NCBI GenBank assembly: GCA_002007315.1 | Contig: LNZQ01000128.1 | Location: 1 to 18,928, forward strand | Source: Epulopiscium sp. Nele67-Bin004 | GTDB taxonomy: Bacteria > Bacillota_A > Clostridia > Lachnospirales > Cellulosilyticaceae | Direction of reading: 5' to 3' | Length of the DNA stretch: 18,928 nucleotides | In this document: piece by piece, positions 1-9,651 of the stretch | How positions within the stretch are numbered: the first letter of the stretch is position 1 | How the letters are laid out: each line of letters begins with the position of its first letter | Made by a program: the position numbers and the translations under genes | The notes under the pieces: generated by a model | What the model was told of the DNA's origin: nothing | Seen by the model: only the letters and a program-made list of their open reading frames with translations | Databases searched by the model: none

Positions 1-878
1 TTAATTTAGATGATATGGAAGCTTCAAAATCATGGGTTAAAGGTTTTATCGTTAGAGAAAAGAGCGATTTTCCAAACAACTTCAGATGCGAACTTACATT
101 GGATGGTTATCTAAAAGCTCAAAAAGTAATAGGTCTTGAAGGTATTGATACAAGAGCATTAACAAAAGTACTTAGACAGCATGGCTCTATGAGAGGAATT
201 ATTGCTATTCGTGAACTTACATCAAGTCAAATCAAACTTAAAGTAAATAGCTATTCAAATAGCAGTGCAGTTTCAGATACTACAACTAAAGAAAACTACG
301 TTATAGATGGCGAAGGTTCACATATTGCAGTTTTAGATTGTGGAATTAAACAAAATATCATTAGAGAATTTAAAAAAAGAGGCTTAAAATTATCGGTATT
401 TAATGCATTTACATCAGCCGAAGAGATTTTGGCAGCAAACCCTGACGGCATATTCATTTCAAATGGGCCAGCCGACCCAAAAGACATACCTAATGTAGTT
501 GAAGTTATAAAACAATTGATTGGAAAAAAACCTATTACAGGTATTTGTTTAGGACATCAACTATTAGCACTTGCACTTGGTGGAGATACAGGCAAACTAA
601 AATTTGGACATCATGGCTCAAATCACCCTGTTAAAAATCTAGTTGCAAATCGTGTATTTATCACATCACAAAATCATAATTACCATGTAGAAACGTTGCC
701 TGAAGGGGCTATTCTTACACATACTCACTTAAACGACCAAACTGTAGCAGGTATGTATCATAAAGATTTTGATATTTATAGTGTCCAATTTCACCCTGAA
801 GCGGCACCCGGACCAACAGATACAGAACACATATTCGATGAATTTATTGAGGTAATGCAAGGAGGAAAATTATGCTAG
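1..878 (+). CDS. carA: Carbamoyl-phosphate synthase small subunit, 5'-truncated
   Basis: Glutaminase subunit of carbamoyl phosphate synthetase: it hydrolyses glutamine and passes ammonia to CarB for pyrimidine and arginine synthesis. The reading frame is open from base 3 (Asn-Leu-Asp-Asp before the first Met at 15), so the gene runs in from the left; roughly 65-70 N-terminal residues of a ~355-residue protein are missing. Numbering from Met 15, the end of the CarA N-terminal domain is residues 1-65 (EGIDTRALT at 42-50) and the class I glutamine amidotransferase domain is ~100-285. The nucleophile is Cys178 in GICLGHQ, and the His260/Glu262 pair lies in FHPEAAPGP. It ends in an ATGC-type overlap with carB, so the two are translationally coupled. 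Identification is firm; the Met at 15 is internal and not the true start. Confidence 0.96.
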   Translation, partial: NLDDMEASKSWVKGFIVREKSDFPNNFRCELTLDGYLKAQKVIGLEGIDTRALTKVLRQHGSMRGIIAIRELTSSQIKLKVNSYSNSSAVSDTTTKENYVIDGEGSHIAVLDCGIKQNIIREFKKRGLKLSVFNAFTSAEEILAANPDGIFISNGPADPKDIPNVVEVIKQLIGKKPITGICLGHQLLALALGGDTGKLKFGHHGSNHPVKNLVANRVFITSQNHNYHVETLPEGAILTHTHLNDQTVAGMYHKDFDIYSVQFHPEAAPGPTDTEHIFDEFIEVMQGGKLC

Positions 879-3800
879 ACACAAGTATAAAAAAAGTATT
901 AGTAATAGGTTCAGGTCCGATTGTTATAGGTCAAGCAGCCGAATTTGACTACTCAGGAACACAAGCTTGTCAAGCAATACGTGAAGAAGGAATAGAAGTT
1001 GTTTTAGTTAATAGTAATCCAGCAACTATTATGACAGACAAAGAAATTGCAGATAAAATTTATATAGAACCTTTAACAGCTCAATTTCTTGAAAAAGTTA
1101 TCGCCAAAGAACGTCCAGACAGTGTTCTTGCAGGAGTAGGTGGACAAACTGCATTAAACTTAGCAGTAGAACTTAACGACCTTGGAATACTTGAAAAATA
1201 CAATGTTCGTGTAATTGGAACACAAATTTCTGCAATAAAAGAAGGTGAAGATAGAGAAAGTTTTAGAGCTCTTATGAACCGTATCAATCAACCTGTTATA
1301 GAAAGTAAAACAGTTGAAACAGTTGCAGATGCACTTGAATTTGCAGTAAAAATTGGTTATCCAGTTGTTGTTAGACCAGCCTATACGCTTGGTGGAACAG
1401 GTGGAGGTATCGCTGCAACTCAAGAAGAACTTGAAGAAATTTGTGCAAGTGGACTACATTTATCAAGAGTTCACCAAGTTCTTATCGAAAAGTGTATTAA
1501 AGGTTGGAAAGAAATAGAATATGAAGTAATGCGTGACCAATATGGCACAGTTATTACTGTTTGTAATATGGAAAATATAGACCCTGTTGGTATTCACACT
1601 GGTGATAGTATAGTTGTTGCACCATCTCAAACATTATCTGATAAAGAGTACCAAATGCTTAGACGTGCATCACTTGATATAATTTCAGCTTGTGATATTC
1701 GTGGAGGTTGTAACGTACAAATAGCACTTCACCCAGACAGTTTTGAATATGCTATTATTGAAATTAATCCTCGTGTAAGTCGTTCTTCGGCACTTGCATC
1801 AAAAGCAACAGGTTATCCAATAGCACGTGTATCGGCAAAAATAGCTCTAGGGTATGGTCTTGACGAAATACCAAACACTATTACTGGAAAAACATTTGCT
1901 TGTTTTGAACCTACACTTGACTATGTTGTTGTAAAAATTCCAAAATGGCCATTCGATAAGTTTTATACTGCAAAACGTACTCTAGGTACAAAAATGATGG
2001 CTACTGGTGAAATTATGGCTATAGGAAACAACTTTGAAAGTGCATTTTTAAAAGGTTTACGTTCTCTTGAAATTGGACAATATAGCTTTGAACACAAAAA
2101 ATTAAGAGCATTGTCGTTAGAAGAACTTAAAGAACGTGTTGTTATTGCTGATGATGAGCGTATATTTGCACTAGCAGAAATGTTAAGACGCTACTATAGA
2201 AAAGAGCAAATATGTAAAATTACAGGCATGGATATATTCTTTGTAGAAAAATTCCACTGGATAGTTAGTCAAGAAGAAAACTTGAAAGAAATGGATTTTG
2301 AAGATTTAACTCCTAAATATATGCACAAACTTAAAAAGCGTGGTTTTTCAGACAAAGCTATAGCTGAATTTATCGGGGTTAGCGAAGATGAAATTCGTGA
2401 TGTTCGTCTTAAATGGAATATCGTTCCAACATACAAAATGGTTGATACTTGTGGGGGAGAATTTGAGGCACAAACTCCTTATTATTACTCAACTTATGAT
2501 ACAGAAGATGAAGTTACAGTTAGCGACAGAGATAAAGTTATCGTTATGGGTTCAGGTCCGATAAGAATAGGGCAAGGTATAGAGTTTGATTATTGTTCAG
2601 TTCATGCGATTATGGCACTTAAAAAATGTGACATCGAAACTATAATAATTAACAATAACCCTGAAACAGTAAGTACAGATTTTAATACTTCTGATAAATT
2701 ATATTTTGAGCCTCTTACTGACGAAGATGTTTATAACATTATTTTGAAAGAAAAACCTAACGGTGTAATTTTACAATTTGGTGGACAAACGGCTATTAAA
2801 CTTGCTAAGTTCTGCGACCACATGGGTATAAATGTATTAGGAACACAGCCAGAACAAGTTGATGCAGCAGAAGACCGTGAAAAATTTGATGAGATTTTAG
2901 AAAAACTTGATATTCGTCGTCCAAAAGGTAAAGCGATTTGGAATACACAAGAAGGGCTTGAAATTGCAAAAGAACTTCACTATCCAGTGCTAGTTCGTCC
3001 GTCATATGTGCTTGGTGGGCAAGGTATGGAAATCACGTTTGAAGAATCTCAACTTAAAAAATACCTAATCAATGCATTTGACCGTGACCCTGAAAATCCA
3101 GTATTAATTGATAGATATTTAATGGGACGTGAAATAGAAGTTGATGCTATTTGTGATGGTGAAGAAATTTTAATTCCTGGTATTATGGAACATTTGGAAC
3201 GTGCTGGAATACACTCGGGAGATAGTACATCTATTTATCCAAGCATAAATATTTGTGACACTATTAAAGAAAAAATTATCGAATGTACAAAACGTATTGC
3301 AAAAGAGCTTGAAGTTGTAGGTATGATAAACATTCAGTATATTGAGTATAAAGAAGAACTTTATATAATAGAAGTTAATCCACGTTCAAGCCGTACTGTG
3401 CCATATATTTCAAAAGTTACAGATGTGCCTATTATCGAACTTGCAACACGTGCAATGTTGGGCGAACGTCTTGTTGACTTAGGTTATGGAATAGGGCTAT
3501 ATCCAGAACCAGAAAACTTTTACGCAGTAAAAGTACCTGTTTTCTCAACAGAAAAACTTCCAGAAGTTGAAGTAAGTCTTGGGCCAGAAATGAAATCAAC
3601 AGGTGAGGTACTAGGTGTAGGAACAACAATCGAAGAAGCGTTATACAAAGGATTCGTTGGTGCTGGCAAAACATTACCAAATAAAAACGGTACAATATTT
3701 GCAACTATACAAAAATACGACCAAGAAGAATTTATTAAAATTGCAAAACGTTTTGCAGAAATGGGCTATAAATTTATAGCAACTGAAGGAACAGCAGAAA

Positions 3801-4084
3801 AGCTTGAAGAAGCGGGTATACAAGCAAAAATCGTACACAAAATTTCTGAAGGTAGCAATGAAATTTTAGATATCATTAGAAGTGGCGAAGTAGACTTACT
3901 TGTTAATACACCGACAAAAAGTAATGATTCCTCAAGAGATGGATTTAAAATTAGACGTTTGGCAATAGAATCATCACTTCAAATAGTGACATCGCTTGAT
4001 ACGTTTTCGGCTATGGCTGATATCGCAAAAGAAAACTTTGATATTGATGACGTTAATATTTATAATATGGGTAGTAGTAAATAA
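872..4084 (+). CDS. carB: Carbamoyl-phosphate synthase large subunit
   Basis: Makes carbamoyl phosphate from bicarbonate, ammonia (from CarA) and two ATP. At 1070 residues it is full length. The internal duplication is visible: [17 protein letters not shown] at residues 13-29 and [17 protein letters not shown] at 560-576, each opening an ATP-grasp half. ATP-grasp motifs are YTLGGTGGG (171-179) and YVLGGQGME (712-720), and the metal/ATP-binding [15 protein letters not shown] (297-311) is mirrored by EVNPRSSRT (834-842). Residues ~940-1065 form the MGS-like allosteric domain ([21 protein letters not shown]), where UMP or ornithine normally acts. The ATG at 872 overlaps the carA stop and has AAGGAGG at 859-865. 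The gene ends directly in a terminator hairpin. Confidence 0.98.
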   Translation: MLDTSIKKVLVIGSGPIVIGQAAEFDYSGTQACQAIREEGIEVVLVNSNPATIMTDKEIADKIYIEPLTAQFLEKVIAKERPDSVLAGVGGQTALNLAVELNDLGILEKYNVRVIGTQISAIKEGEDRESFRALMNRINQPVIESKTVETVADALEFAVKIGYPVVVRPAYTLGGTGGGIAATQEELEEICASGLHLSRVHQVLIEKCIKGWKEIEYEVMRDQYGTVITVCNMENIDPVGIHTGDSIVVAPSQTLSDKEYQMLRRASLDIISACDIRGGCNVQIALHPDSFEYAIIEINPRVSRSSALASKATGYPIARVSAKIALGYGLDEIPNTITGKTFACFEPTLDYVVVKIPKWPFDKFYTAKRTLGTKMMATGEIMAIGNNFESAFLKGLRSLEIGQYSFEHKKLRALSLEELKERVVIADDERIFALAEMLRRYYRKEQICKITGMDIFFVEKFHWIVSQEENLKEMDFEDLTPKYMHKLKKRGFSDKAIAEFIGVSEDEIRDVRLKWNIVPTYKMVDTCGGEFEAQTPYYYSTYDTEDEVTVSDRDKVIVMGSGPIRIGQGIEFDYCSVHAIMALKKCDIETIIINNNPETVSTDFNTSDKLYFEPLTDEDVYNIILKEKPNGVILQFGGQTAIKLAKFCDHMGINVLGTQPEQVDAAEDREKFDEILEKLDIRRPKGKAIWNTQEGLEIAKELHYPVLVRPSYVLGGQGMEITFEESQLKKYLINAFDRDPENPVLIDRYLMGREIEVDAICDGEEILIPGIMEHLERAGIHSGDSTSIYPSINICDTIKEKIIECTKRIAKELEVVGMINIQYIEYKEELYIIEVNPRSSRTVPYISKVTDVPIIELATRAMLGERLVDLGYGIGLYPEPENFYAVKVPVFSTEKLPEVEVSLGPEMKSTGEVLGVGTTIEEALYKGFVGAGKTLPNKNGTIFATIQKYDQEEFIKIAKRFAEMGYKFIATEGTAEKLEEAGIQAKIVHKISEGSNEILDIIRSGEVDLLVNTPTKSNDSSRDGFKIRRLAIESSLQIVTSLDTFSAMADIAKENFDIDDVNIYNMGSSK

Positions 4085-4103
4085 GGGGCTTTTGCCCCTT
4101 TTA
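4083..4103 (+). terminator. Intrinsic terminator after carAB
   Basis: AAGGGGC (4083-4089), a TTTT loop (4090-4093) and GCCCCTT (4094-4100) form a perfect 7-bp stem followed by more T. The hairpin starts inside the carB stop codon. It lies only 18 bases before the start of the next gene on the same strand, so read-through could still feed that gene. Confidence 0.85.
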
Positions 4104-4120
4104 TAATAGGAGGGATTTAT

Positions 4121-5005
4121 ATGAAAATGGCAGTTCATAACGGCTCATTTCACGCTGATGATGTGTTTTGCGTGGCAATGATGCAAGAAATTTACAGCGA
4201 CTTAGAAGTAGTTAGAACTAGAGATGAAGATATATTAAATAGTTGTGATATAGTAGCTGATGTTGGAAACGGAGAATTTGACCATCATAGTGCAGATAAA
4301 AAACTTAGAGAAGATGGCATACCATATTGTGCATTTGGTCTTTTATGGCAACGTTATGGTATTGATTATATAGACAGCTATATTTCTTTGTGCCCTGAAG
4401 CTCAAGTTGTTGCAATTCAACAAAAAATAGCGTATGACTTTATAAGTCAATTTGATACGAATGATAATGGCATTGACACTGTAACATCAAGTGTTCCAGT
4501 TATGACTTTATCTAAAGTTATAGATACTTATATACCGTTTAATGCTACATCAGAGCAATTAGATACGGCATTTTTCGAGGCAGTGGAGTTCGCAAAAAAA
4601 ATACTTGCATATGTAGTCAATAAAGAAATAAATTTTTATGATAATTTAGCTAAAATAGAAAATTTACTTAATATGCAAGACGTGCAACAAAAACGTTATT
4701 TAGTGTTAGACAAAAAAGTTGCTTGGAAAAACCCATTAATTCAACTTGATACGCAAGGACATGTTTTATTTGTTGTTTACGAAGATACTAACGGAAATTG
4801 GATGGTTCAAAACGTACAAAAATCAAGTGATACTTTTGAGGCTAGAAAAGATCTGCCTGCTAGTTGGGCTGGCTTATCTGGACAAGCCCTTGATAAAGTT
4901 GCTAATATAGAAGGTTGTGTGTTTTGTCATTCAGCAAGATTTTTGTGTGGACACAAAACTAAAGAAGGTGCAATTTACCTTGCTGAACTTGCAGTTAATG
5001 AGTAG
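4121..5005 (+). CDS. MYG1/UPF0160-family DHH-like metal-dependent phosphoesterase
   Basis: 294 residues matching the MYG1 (UPF0160) family, whose eukaryotic member is a nuclease; the bacterial substrate is not established. Family motifs are HNGSFHADD (6-14), DVGNGEFDHH (47-56, a DHH-like metal-binding signature) and the C-terminal block SWAGLSGQAL...VFCHSARFLCG followed by EGAIYLAELAV. There is no signal peptide or membrane segment, so it is cytoplasmic. AGGAGGG at 4108-4114 precedes the ATG at 4121 by 6 bases; a second ATG two codons later is less well spaced. It sits 36 bases after carB behind a terminator, and its own stop codon lies inside a hairpin. A link to pyrimidine synthesis is suggested only by position. 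Confidence 0.85.
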   Translation: MKMAVHNGSFHADDVFCVAMMQEIYSDLEVVRTRDEDILNSCDIVADVGNGEFDHHSADKKLREDGIPYCAFGLLWQRYGIDYIDSYISLCPEAQVVAIQQKIAYDFISQFDTNDNGIDTVTSSVPVMTLSKVIDTYIPFNATSEQLDTAFFEAVEFAKKILAYVVNKEINFYDNLAKIENLLNMQDVQQKRYLVLDKKVAWKNPLIQLDTQGHVLFVVYEDTNGNWMVQNVQKSSDTFEARKDLPASWAGLSGQALDKVANIEGCVFCHSARFLCGHKTKEGAIYLAELAVNE

Positions 5006-5022
5006 AGGGCTCTCCCTCTACT
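5001..5022 (+). terminator. Hairpin over the MYG1-family stop codon
   Basis: AGTAGAGGG (5001-5009) pairs perfectly with CCCTCTACT (5014-5022) around a 4-base loop, a 9-bp stem that contains the TAG stop. No real U-tract follows (ATATAAAA), so it may be an RNA-stabilising 3' hairpin or a weak terminator, with the hairpins at 5059-5112 acting as the main stop. Confidence 0.6.
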
Positions 5023-5058
5023 ATATAAAAACTATTCGCCAAATACTCATTTTAAGCA

Positions 5059-5112
5059 AAATTTGGGTATCAACAAAGGGATAGATACCCAAATTTCAGT
5101 ATCTATCCCTTT
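5059..5112. terminator. Three-arm, mutually exclusive hairpin between convergent genes
   Basis: The middle segment can pair with either neighbour. Hairpin 1: 5059-5071 (AAATTTGGGTATC) with 5084-5096, 13 bp perfect. Hairpin 2: 5075-5088 (AAAGGGATAGATAC) with 5099-5112, 14 bp perfect. They share 5084-5088, so only one can fully form. On the + strand hairpin 2 is followed by a short T run; on the - strand hairpin 1 ends in AAATTTTGCTT. The simplest reading is a bidirectional terminator in which each strand uses the hairpin it makes last. Confidence 0.65.
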
Positions 5113-5119
5113 TATCTGC

Positions 5120-5701
5120 TTATGCACCTGCATCAGCTGTTGCATCATTTCCATCGCCACCATTAAAGTATTTACTAGAACTTTGGTTATCTGATGTTTT
5201 TGGTTCTTCTATTCCCAGTCCACGATTTACAGCGGCTGTTACTTCGCTATCTTCACCATAGTTATTTGCACTGTGTTTTCCATCTTGAAAGTTGGTTATA
5301 GCTTTTGTCGCCATCTCAATAAACTCTTTTGAAGTTTGAGTTGCTCCGGCTATAATCTCAATTTGTCCTGGATCTTGCACTTTAACTAGTTGATTACGTA
5401 AAGTTTTCATCGCATCTTCAGCACTCATACCTGTTTTTTCTTGCATTGTTGAGTTGTATTCTTCATCTTGAGATTTTTTCTCACTATCTCCGTTAATATA
5501 GTCAAAATACACTTCTGAAACTTGGTTATTTTCAAAAGTTAATCTAAGGTGAGGTAACCAACCATACTGGTCTTCTGGTCCCTCCACTTCTACTACTTGT
5601 CCTGCTAACATTTCACGTGTATTTTCGACATCTCTTGCCGTTCTAGTGCATCCTGTCAATATAATTATACTTACTGCACTTAGCATTATTAGTCCTCTCA
5701 T
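5120..5701 (-). CDS. FMN-binding-domain lipoprotein
   Basis: 193-residue predicted lipoprotein. Residues 1-18 are a short type II signal peptide with lipobox LTGC, making Cys18 the lipidated residue at the outer face of the membrane. Residues ~35-137 resemble the FMN_bind domain (as in NqrC/RnfG and the electron-transfer lipoprotein PplA). The diagnostic block is EIIAGATQTSKEF (115-127), where Thr121 corresponds to the threonine that ApbE flavinylates in S-G-A-T sites; here the first residue is Ala, not Ser. The tail (138-193) is Asn/Asp/Gly-rich and likely disordered. AGGAGG at 5709-5714 supports the start. It is 62 bases downstream of pyrD on the same strand, so it may be the last gene of the pyr operon or have its own weak promoter. 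A redox role outside the cell is inferred. Confidence 0.75.
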   Translation of the reverse strand: MRGLIMLSAVSIIILTGCTRTARDVENTREMLAGQVVEVEGPEDQYGWLPHLRLTFENNQVSEVYFDYINGDSEKKSQDEEYNSTMQEKTGMSAEDAMKTLRNQLVKVQDPGQIEIIAGATQTSKEFIEMATKAITNFQDGKHSANNYGEDSEVTAAVNRGLGIEEPKTSDNQSSSKYFNGGDGNDATADAGA

Positions 5702-5763
5702 AATTGTGCCTCCTAAGTCTATTTATAATTATATTGCCACAAACTCAAGTTGATTATTCATAT

Positions 5764-6666
5764 CTATTCAACGAAAGCATTTCTTAACTCGCTTAAATTT
5801 TTAAAGTTATGTTTATTCATATAAGCTATAAATTCATTTTTGATATCAACTGGTGCTGATGGATTTGCAAATGATGCTGTCCCGATAGAAACTGCGTCTG
5901 CCCCTGCAAGTATAAATTCAGCAACGTCTTCGCCTGTCATAATTCCTCCCAGTCCGATGATAGGTACATTTACAGCACGTCTAACTTGATATACCATACG
6001 CACAGCAACTGGTTTAATAGCTGGACCTGAAAAACCACCCATTTTGTTTGCCAATATTGGTTTAAATGAATTAACATCTATTTTCATGCCTAGTAAAGTA
6101 TTTATTAGTGATATAGCATCAGCCCCCTCCGCCTCAACTGCTTTAGCAATTTCAGCAATATTTGTTACGTTTGGAGTAAGTTTTATTATAATTGGCTTTT
6201 TGCTAACTTTTTTAACTTCACGAGTTACAGCTCCTGCAAGTTCAACATCTGTTCCAAAACCAATTCCGCCTTTTTTTACATTTGGACATGAAATATTTAC
6301 TTCAAGCATATCAACGTTTGTATCGCTAAGTTTTTCGACAACTTCACAATAATCTTCAATTGTACGTCCTGCCACATTAACGATTACTTTTGTATCAAAT
6401 GTGTTGATAAAAGGCAGTTCGTGTTCTATAAAATAATCTATACCAGGGTTTTGTAGTCCAACAGCGTTAAGCATTCCGCCATAAGTTTCTGCTATTCTAG
6501 GTGTGTTGTTTCCGTCCCAAGGCACGTTGGCAACACCTTTTGTAATCATTGCCCCAAGCTCGTTAAGGTCATAAAATTTTGAACTATCTGTTGCCGAAAA
6601 AGTTCCTGATGCAGTAGTAATTGGATTTTTAAGTTCAACTCCTGCTATATTTATACCTAAGTCCAT
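5764..6666 (-). CDS. pyrD: Dihydroorotate dehydrogenase B, catalytic subunit
   Basis: Oxidises dihydroorotate to orotate with FMN; in class 1B enzymes the electrons go through PyrK to NAD+. The 300-residue TIM barrel is the usual length. Visible features are NPITTASGTFS (14-24), KGVANVPW (43-50), the catalytic-base Cys127 in NISCPNVKKGG (124-134), IIKLTPNV in the barrel, and the phosphate-binding end GLGGIMTGEDVAEFILAGADAVSIGTA. Cysteine rather than serine as base places it in class 1. It overlaps pyrK by 10 bases and has GGAGGT at 6675-6680 inside the end of pyrK, so the two subunits are coupled. Confidence 0.96.
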   Translation of the reverse strand: MDLGINIAGVELKNPITTASGTFSATDSSKFYDLNELGAMITKGVANVPWDGNNTPRIAETYGGMLNAVGLQNPGIDYFIEHELPFINTFDTKVIVNVAGRTIEDYCEVVEKLSDTNVDMLEVNISCPNVKKGGIGFGTDVELAGAVTREVKKVSKKPIIIKLTPNVTNIAEIAKAVEAEGADAISLINTLLGMKIDVNSFKPILANKMGGFSGPAIKPVAVRMVYQVRRAVNVPIIGLGGIMTGEDVAEFILAGADAVSIGTASFANPSAPVDIKNEFIAYMNKHNFKNLSELRNAFVE

Positions 6667-7379
6667 TGCACATCACCTCCGTTAAATACTGGTCCGTCTG
6701 TACAAACTTTTTTAAGACCGTCTTTAGTTTTACATACACAACCTACGCAAGCACCGTATCCACAGCCCATACGCTCCTCCATTGACACTTGTAAGTTGTC
6801 TTTAAATTCTGATGCAAGTGCTCTGAGCATAGGTTTTGGTCCACAGCTATAATAATAATCACCTACGATGCCTTCTTTTTTGATTAATTCAAGAACATTG
6901 CCTTTGAAGCCGTGTTTTCCGCTATCTGTTGCAACATATACAGTTGCCCCAAGTTGCTCAAACTTATCAACCAAAAATGGCTCATCTCTAAATCCAAGTA
7001 CAACTATTTTGTTGCCTTTTATTTGTTTTGCAAGCTCCACCAAAGGCGGCACACCAACTCCCCCACCAACTAAAACTGATGTTTTAACGTCTTGTACTTG
7101 AAAACCGTTACCTTGTGGCGTGCTAATTTCTATTTTTTCTCCCTCATTGTAAGTAGCAAATTCAGCAGTTCCTTGCCCAACTACTGCATAAACTATAGTA
7201 ATAGTTGTTTCGTTGATTTCACTAATACTTATCGGTCTAGGTAACAATGTACTTTTATCTCTAGTATAAATATTCACAAATTGTCCAATTTCAGCCATCT
7301 GTGCAACTTCTGGTTGATAAATAGTCATACTAAAAATATCATTTGCTATTTGCTCGTTATTTTGTATAATTCCTCTCAT
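6657..7379 (-). CDS. pyrK: Dihydroorotate dehydrogenase B, electron-transfer subunit
   Basis: Iron-sulfur flavoprotein that carries electrons from PyrD's FMN to NAD+. In its 240 residues, an FAD-binding barrel is at ~1-95 with RPISIS (48-53), and a ferredoxin-reductase-like NAD-binding fold starts at GGGVGVPPL (105-113), with CGPKPML at 179-185. The C-terminal [2Fe-2S] site has cysteines 206, 211, 214 and 226 in CGYGACVGC...VC. Its ATG directly follows the pyrC TAA with no gap and only a weak purine stretch (GAGAG) upstream, so translation probably depends on ribosomes finishing pyrC. Confidence 0.95.
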   Translation of the reverse strand: MRGIIQNNEQIANDIFSMTIYQPEVAQMAEIGQFVNIYTRDKSTLLPRPISISEINETTITIVYAVVGQGTAEFATYNEGEKIEISTPQGNGFQVQDVKTSVLVGGGVGVPPLVELAKQIKGNKIVVLGFRDEPFLVDKFEQLGATVYVATDSGKHGFKGNVLELIKKEGIVGDYYYSCGPKPMLRALASEFKDNLQVSMEERMGCGYGACVGCVCKTKDGLKKVCTDGPVFNGGDVQWT

Positions 7380-8657
7380 TTAGTTGTTCTCTCTTTCATA
7401 AATAACATTTCCGTTTGTTAGCGTGTAGCACACTTCGCCATATACTTCCATTCCGTTAAAGGGTGTATTTTTACCTTTTGATACAAAATCATCGCTATCT
7501 ATCATGTATTTTTTATCTACATCAATAATAGTGATATCTGCATCTTTGCCAACTTCTAACGTGCCTTTGTCAATACCAATAATTTGTGCTGGCTTTGTAC
7601 ACATTTTATTTACAAGCTCTAAAGAAGTTAAAACTCCTGATTTAACTAGATGTGTATAGCTAAGTGCAAAACTTGTTTCAAGCCCAACTATTCCAAATGG
7701 AGCTTGTTCTATAGGTTGATTTTTCTCATCATAGTGATGTGGTGCGTGGTCAGTTGCAATATTATCTATAACTCCCGATTTAATAGCATCTAAAATTGCA
7801 CTCACATCGTCTTTTGTACGAAGTGGAGGATTCATTTTTTTGTTGGCATCACAATCAAACAAAAAGCTATCATCTAAGGTGAAATAATGTGGTGCGGTTT
7901 CTGCTGTTATTGGTAATCCTAGCGATTTTCCAAACTCAATAAGCTCAACTCCTCCACGTGAACTAACGTGGCAAAAATGCATATGACAACCTGTATATCT
8001 AGCAAGTATCATATCTCTTGCAATAATAATTTCTTCTGCATCTTTGCCAAGTCCTTTAATTCCAAACAGTGCAGCATTTTCGCCCGCATTCATAGCACCG
8101 CCAATTAAATTCATATCCTCAGCGTGAGAAAACACAATAAGCCCCAGTTCTTTTGCGTACAACATTGCTTTTTTCATTAGTGCCGAATTCATAACTGTTT
8201 TGCCATCTTCACTAATACCGCATATGCCATGTTCTTTCATTTTGCCAATGCTTGCTAACTCTGTTCCGTTTTGCCCTTTTGTTATTGCTCCGATAGGCAA
8301 CACATTTACACCATTTGCACGACTAGCCATAGTGTTAATATATTCAACTACACATTCATTGTCGATTACAGGGTTTGTATTTGGCATACAACACATAGTA
8401 GTAATTCCGCCTTTTGCCGCCGCAAGACAACCTGTTTCGATAGTTTCTTTATGTTCAAATCCTGGCTCTCTAAGGTGAACATGCAAGTCAACAATTCCAG
8501 GTATAACCCATTTGCCTGTTGCATCAATCGTTTTATCTGCAACGTCATCTGTAACACCAATGTGAGTAATTTTATCGTTTTCTACCCATATGTCTGTAAT
8601 TTGTTCTAAATTTGTAGATGGATTTAAAACTAAACCGTTTTTAATACATAATTTCAT
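7380..8657 (-). CDS. pyrC: Dihydroorotase (class I)
   Basis: Cyclises carbamoyl aspartate to dihydroorotate. 425 residues, the length of class I (Bacillus/Aquifex type) enzymes. Metal ligands are visible: His59/His61 in DLHVHLREPG, Asp151 in GISEDGK (the bridging Asp that replaces a carboxylated Lys in this class), His178 in FSHAED, His230 in FCHVSS, and catalytic Asp303 in ATDHAPHH. Arg63 and MPNTNP (91-96) are substrate-binding signatures. AGGAGG at 8663-8668 overlaps the pyrB stop codon, leaving a 9-base gap, so the gene is co-transcribed and probably coupled with pyrB. Confidence 0.97.
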   Translation of the reverse strand: MKLCIKNGLVLNPSTNLEQITDIWVENDKITHIGVTDDVADKTIDATGKWVIPGIVDLHVHLREPGFEHKETIETGCLAAAKGGITTMCCMPNTNPVIDNECVVEYINTMASRANGVNVLPIGAITKGQNGTELASIGKMKEHGICGISEDGKTVMNSALMKKAMLYAKELGLIVFSHAEDMNLIGGAMNAGENAALFGIKGLGKDAEEIIIARDMILARYTGCHMHFCHVSSRGGVELIEFGKSLGLPITAETAPHYFTLDDSFLFDCDANKKMNPPLRTKDDVSAILDAIKSGVIDNIATDHAPHHYDEKNQPIEQAPFGIVGLETSFALSYTHLVKSGVLTSLELVNKMCTKPAQIIGIDKGTLEVGKDADITIIDVDKKYMIDSDDFVSKGKNTPFNGMEVYGEVCYTLTNGNVIYERENN

Positions 8658-8666
8658 AATATCCTC

Positions 8667-9581
8667 CTATTTTTTCATCAGTAATGATAAAATTGCCATT
8701 CTAACTGCAACTCCATTTGTAACTTGCTCGTCAATAACACTTACAGAGCTGTCTATAAGTTCTGGTGATAGCTCCACCCCACGATTTACAGGTGCAGGGT
8801 GCATAAGAATAGCCTCACTATCTGCAAGTGCAAATACATCTGTATCAATTCCATATATTTGGCTGTATTCCCTAAGACTTGGGAAAGTGCCCCCATTTTG
8901 ACGCTCCATTTGGATACGCAGCCCCATAACAACGTCAGCACCTCTAACAGCATCGGCAACGTTGTACATGACTTTCGCCCCTGTAACTTCCATACTTCTT
9001 GATAACAAAGTGCCAGCACCTGCAAATGTCACGTTAGCACCAAGTTTTTTAAGGCCAAACGCATTTGAGCGAGCCACACGACTATGGTTAATATCTCCAA
9101 CTATCGTTACGTTTAAGCCTTTAAAGCTACCTTTTTTTTCATATATAGTCATAAAATCAAGTAAAGCTTGGGTTGGGTGCTCATTTATTCCGTCACCAGC
9201 ATTTATAACTGATGCCTTTACATTTTTTGCAATAAGCCCTGGTGCACCACTGTTTTCATGCCTAATAACCATACAATCGATGCCCATTTTATCAAGTGTT
9301 ATTGCCGTGTCCACAAGTGACTCGCCTTTTTGCACGCTACTTGTTGCAACTCCAAGGTCTGTAACGTCCATACCTTGGTACAAACCAGCCATATTAAAAG
9401 AAACTTTTGTTCTAGTACTATTTTCATAAAATAAAGTTATTAGACTTTTATATTCTAAATCTTTTTGTCGTAGTGATTTGTCGTCTATTTTCTGTTTCAT
9501 CTCTTGTGCAAGATGTAGTATAGTCATAATTTCATCAACATCTAAATCTTTAATTCCAAGTAAGTCTTTTCTATTTAACAC
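8667..9581 (-). CDS. pyrB: Aspartate carbamoyltransferase catalytic subunit
   Basis: Joins carbamoyl phosphate and aspartate, the committed pyrimidine step. Its 304 residues carry the phosphate-binding YENSTRTKVSF (52-62), the mobile-loop KGES (85-88), VIRHENSGAP (105-114), HPTQALLDF (135-143), the aspartate-binding LRIQMER (221-227) and HPAPVNRG (261-268). The start is GTG (9581-9579) with GGGGTGG just upstream; an in-frame TAG lies immediately before it, so no longer start is possible. No pyrI regulatory-subunit gene lies in this operon. First gene of the pyr unit, behind a promoter and a leader terminator. Confidence 0.96.
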   Translation of the reverse strand: MLNRKDLLGIKDLDVDEIMTILHLAQEMKQKIDDKSLRQKDLEYKSLITLFYENSTRTKVSFNMAGLYQGMDVTDLGVATSSVQKGESLVDTAITLDKMGIDCMVIRHENSGAPGLIAKNVKASVINAGDGINEHPTQALLDFMTIYEKKGSFKGLNVTIVGDINHSRVARSNAFGLKKLGANVTFAGAGTLLSRSMEVTGAKVMYNVADAVRGADVVMGLRIQMERQNGGTFPSLREYSQIYGIDTDVFALADSEAILMHPAPVNRGVELSPELIDSSVSVIDEQVTNGVAVRMAILSLLMKK

Positions 9582-9603
9582 CTATTTCCACCCCTTAACT
9601 TTT

Positions 9604-9633
9604 AAAAAAAGCGATAGAAATTTTCTACCGCTT
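9604..9633 (-). terminator. Intrinsic terminator in the pyr operon leader (candidate attenuator)
   Basis: On the - strand AAGCGGTAGA pairs with TCTATCGCTT (10 bp, one G-U) around a 5-base AAATT loop, ending in seven T. It lies between the pyr promoter (9652-9680) and the pyrB SD/GTG. It can also end transcripts of the upstream CAP gene, but any transcript from the pyr promoter must pass it. I see no PyrR-type binding-loop sequence. Confidence 0.75.
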
Positions 9634-9651
9634 ACCGTTTTTAATAACCAA

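Noticed and set aside
5059..5112. CRISPR-like repeats
   Set aside because: The repeated units are inverted arms of two hairpins, not direct repeats with unique spacers.
5716..5760. Promoter for the FMN-binding lipoprotein
   Set aside because: A TATAAT (- strand) is present but no -35 at a proper distance; too weak to list.
8200..8901. Several open frames of 60-110 codons on the + strand over pyrC and pyrB
   Set aside because: They are antisense to well-identified genes, have no ribosome sites and read as hydrophobic or Ser-rich shadow translations.
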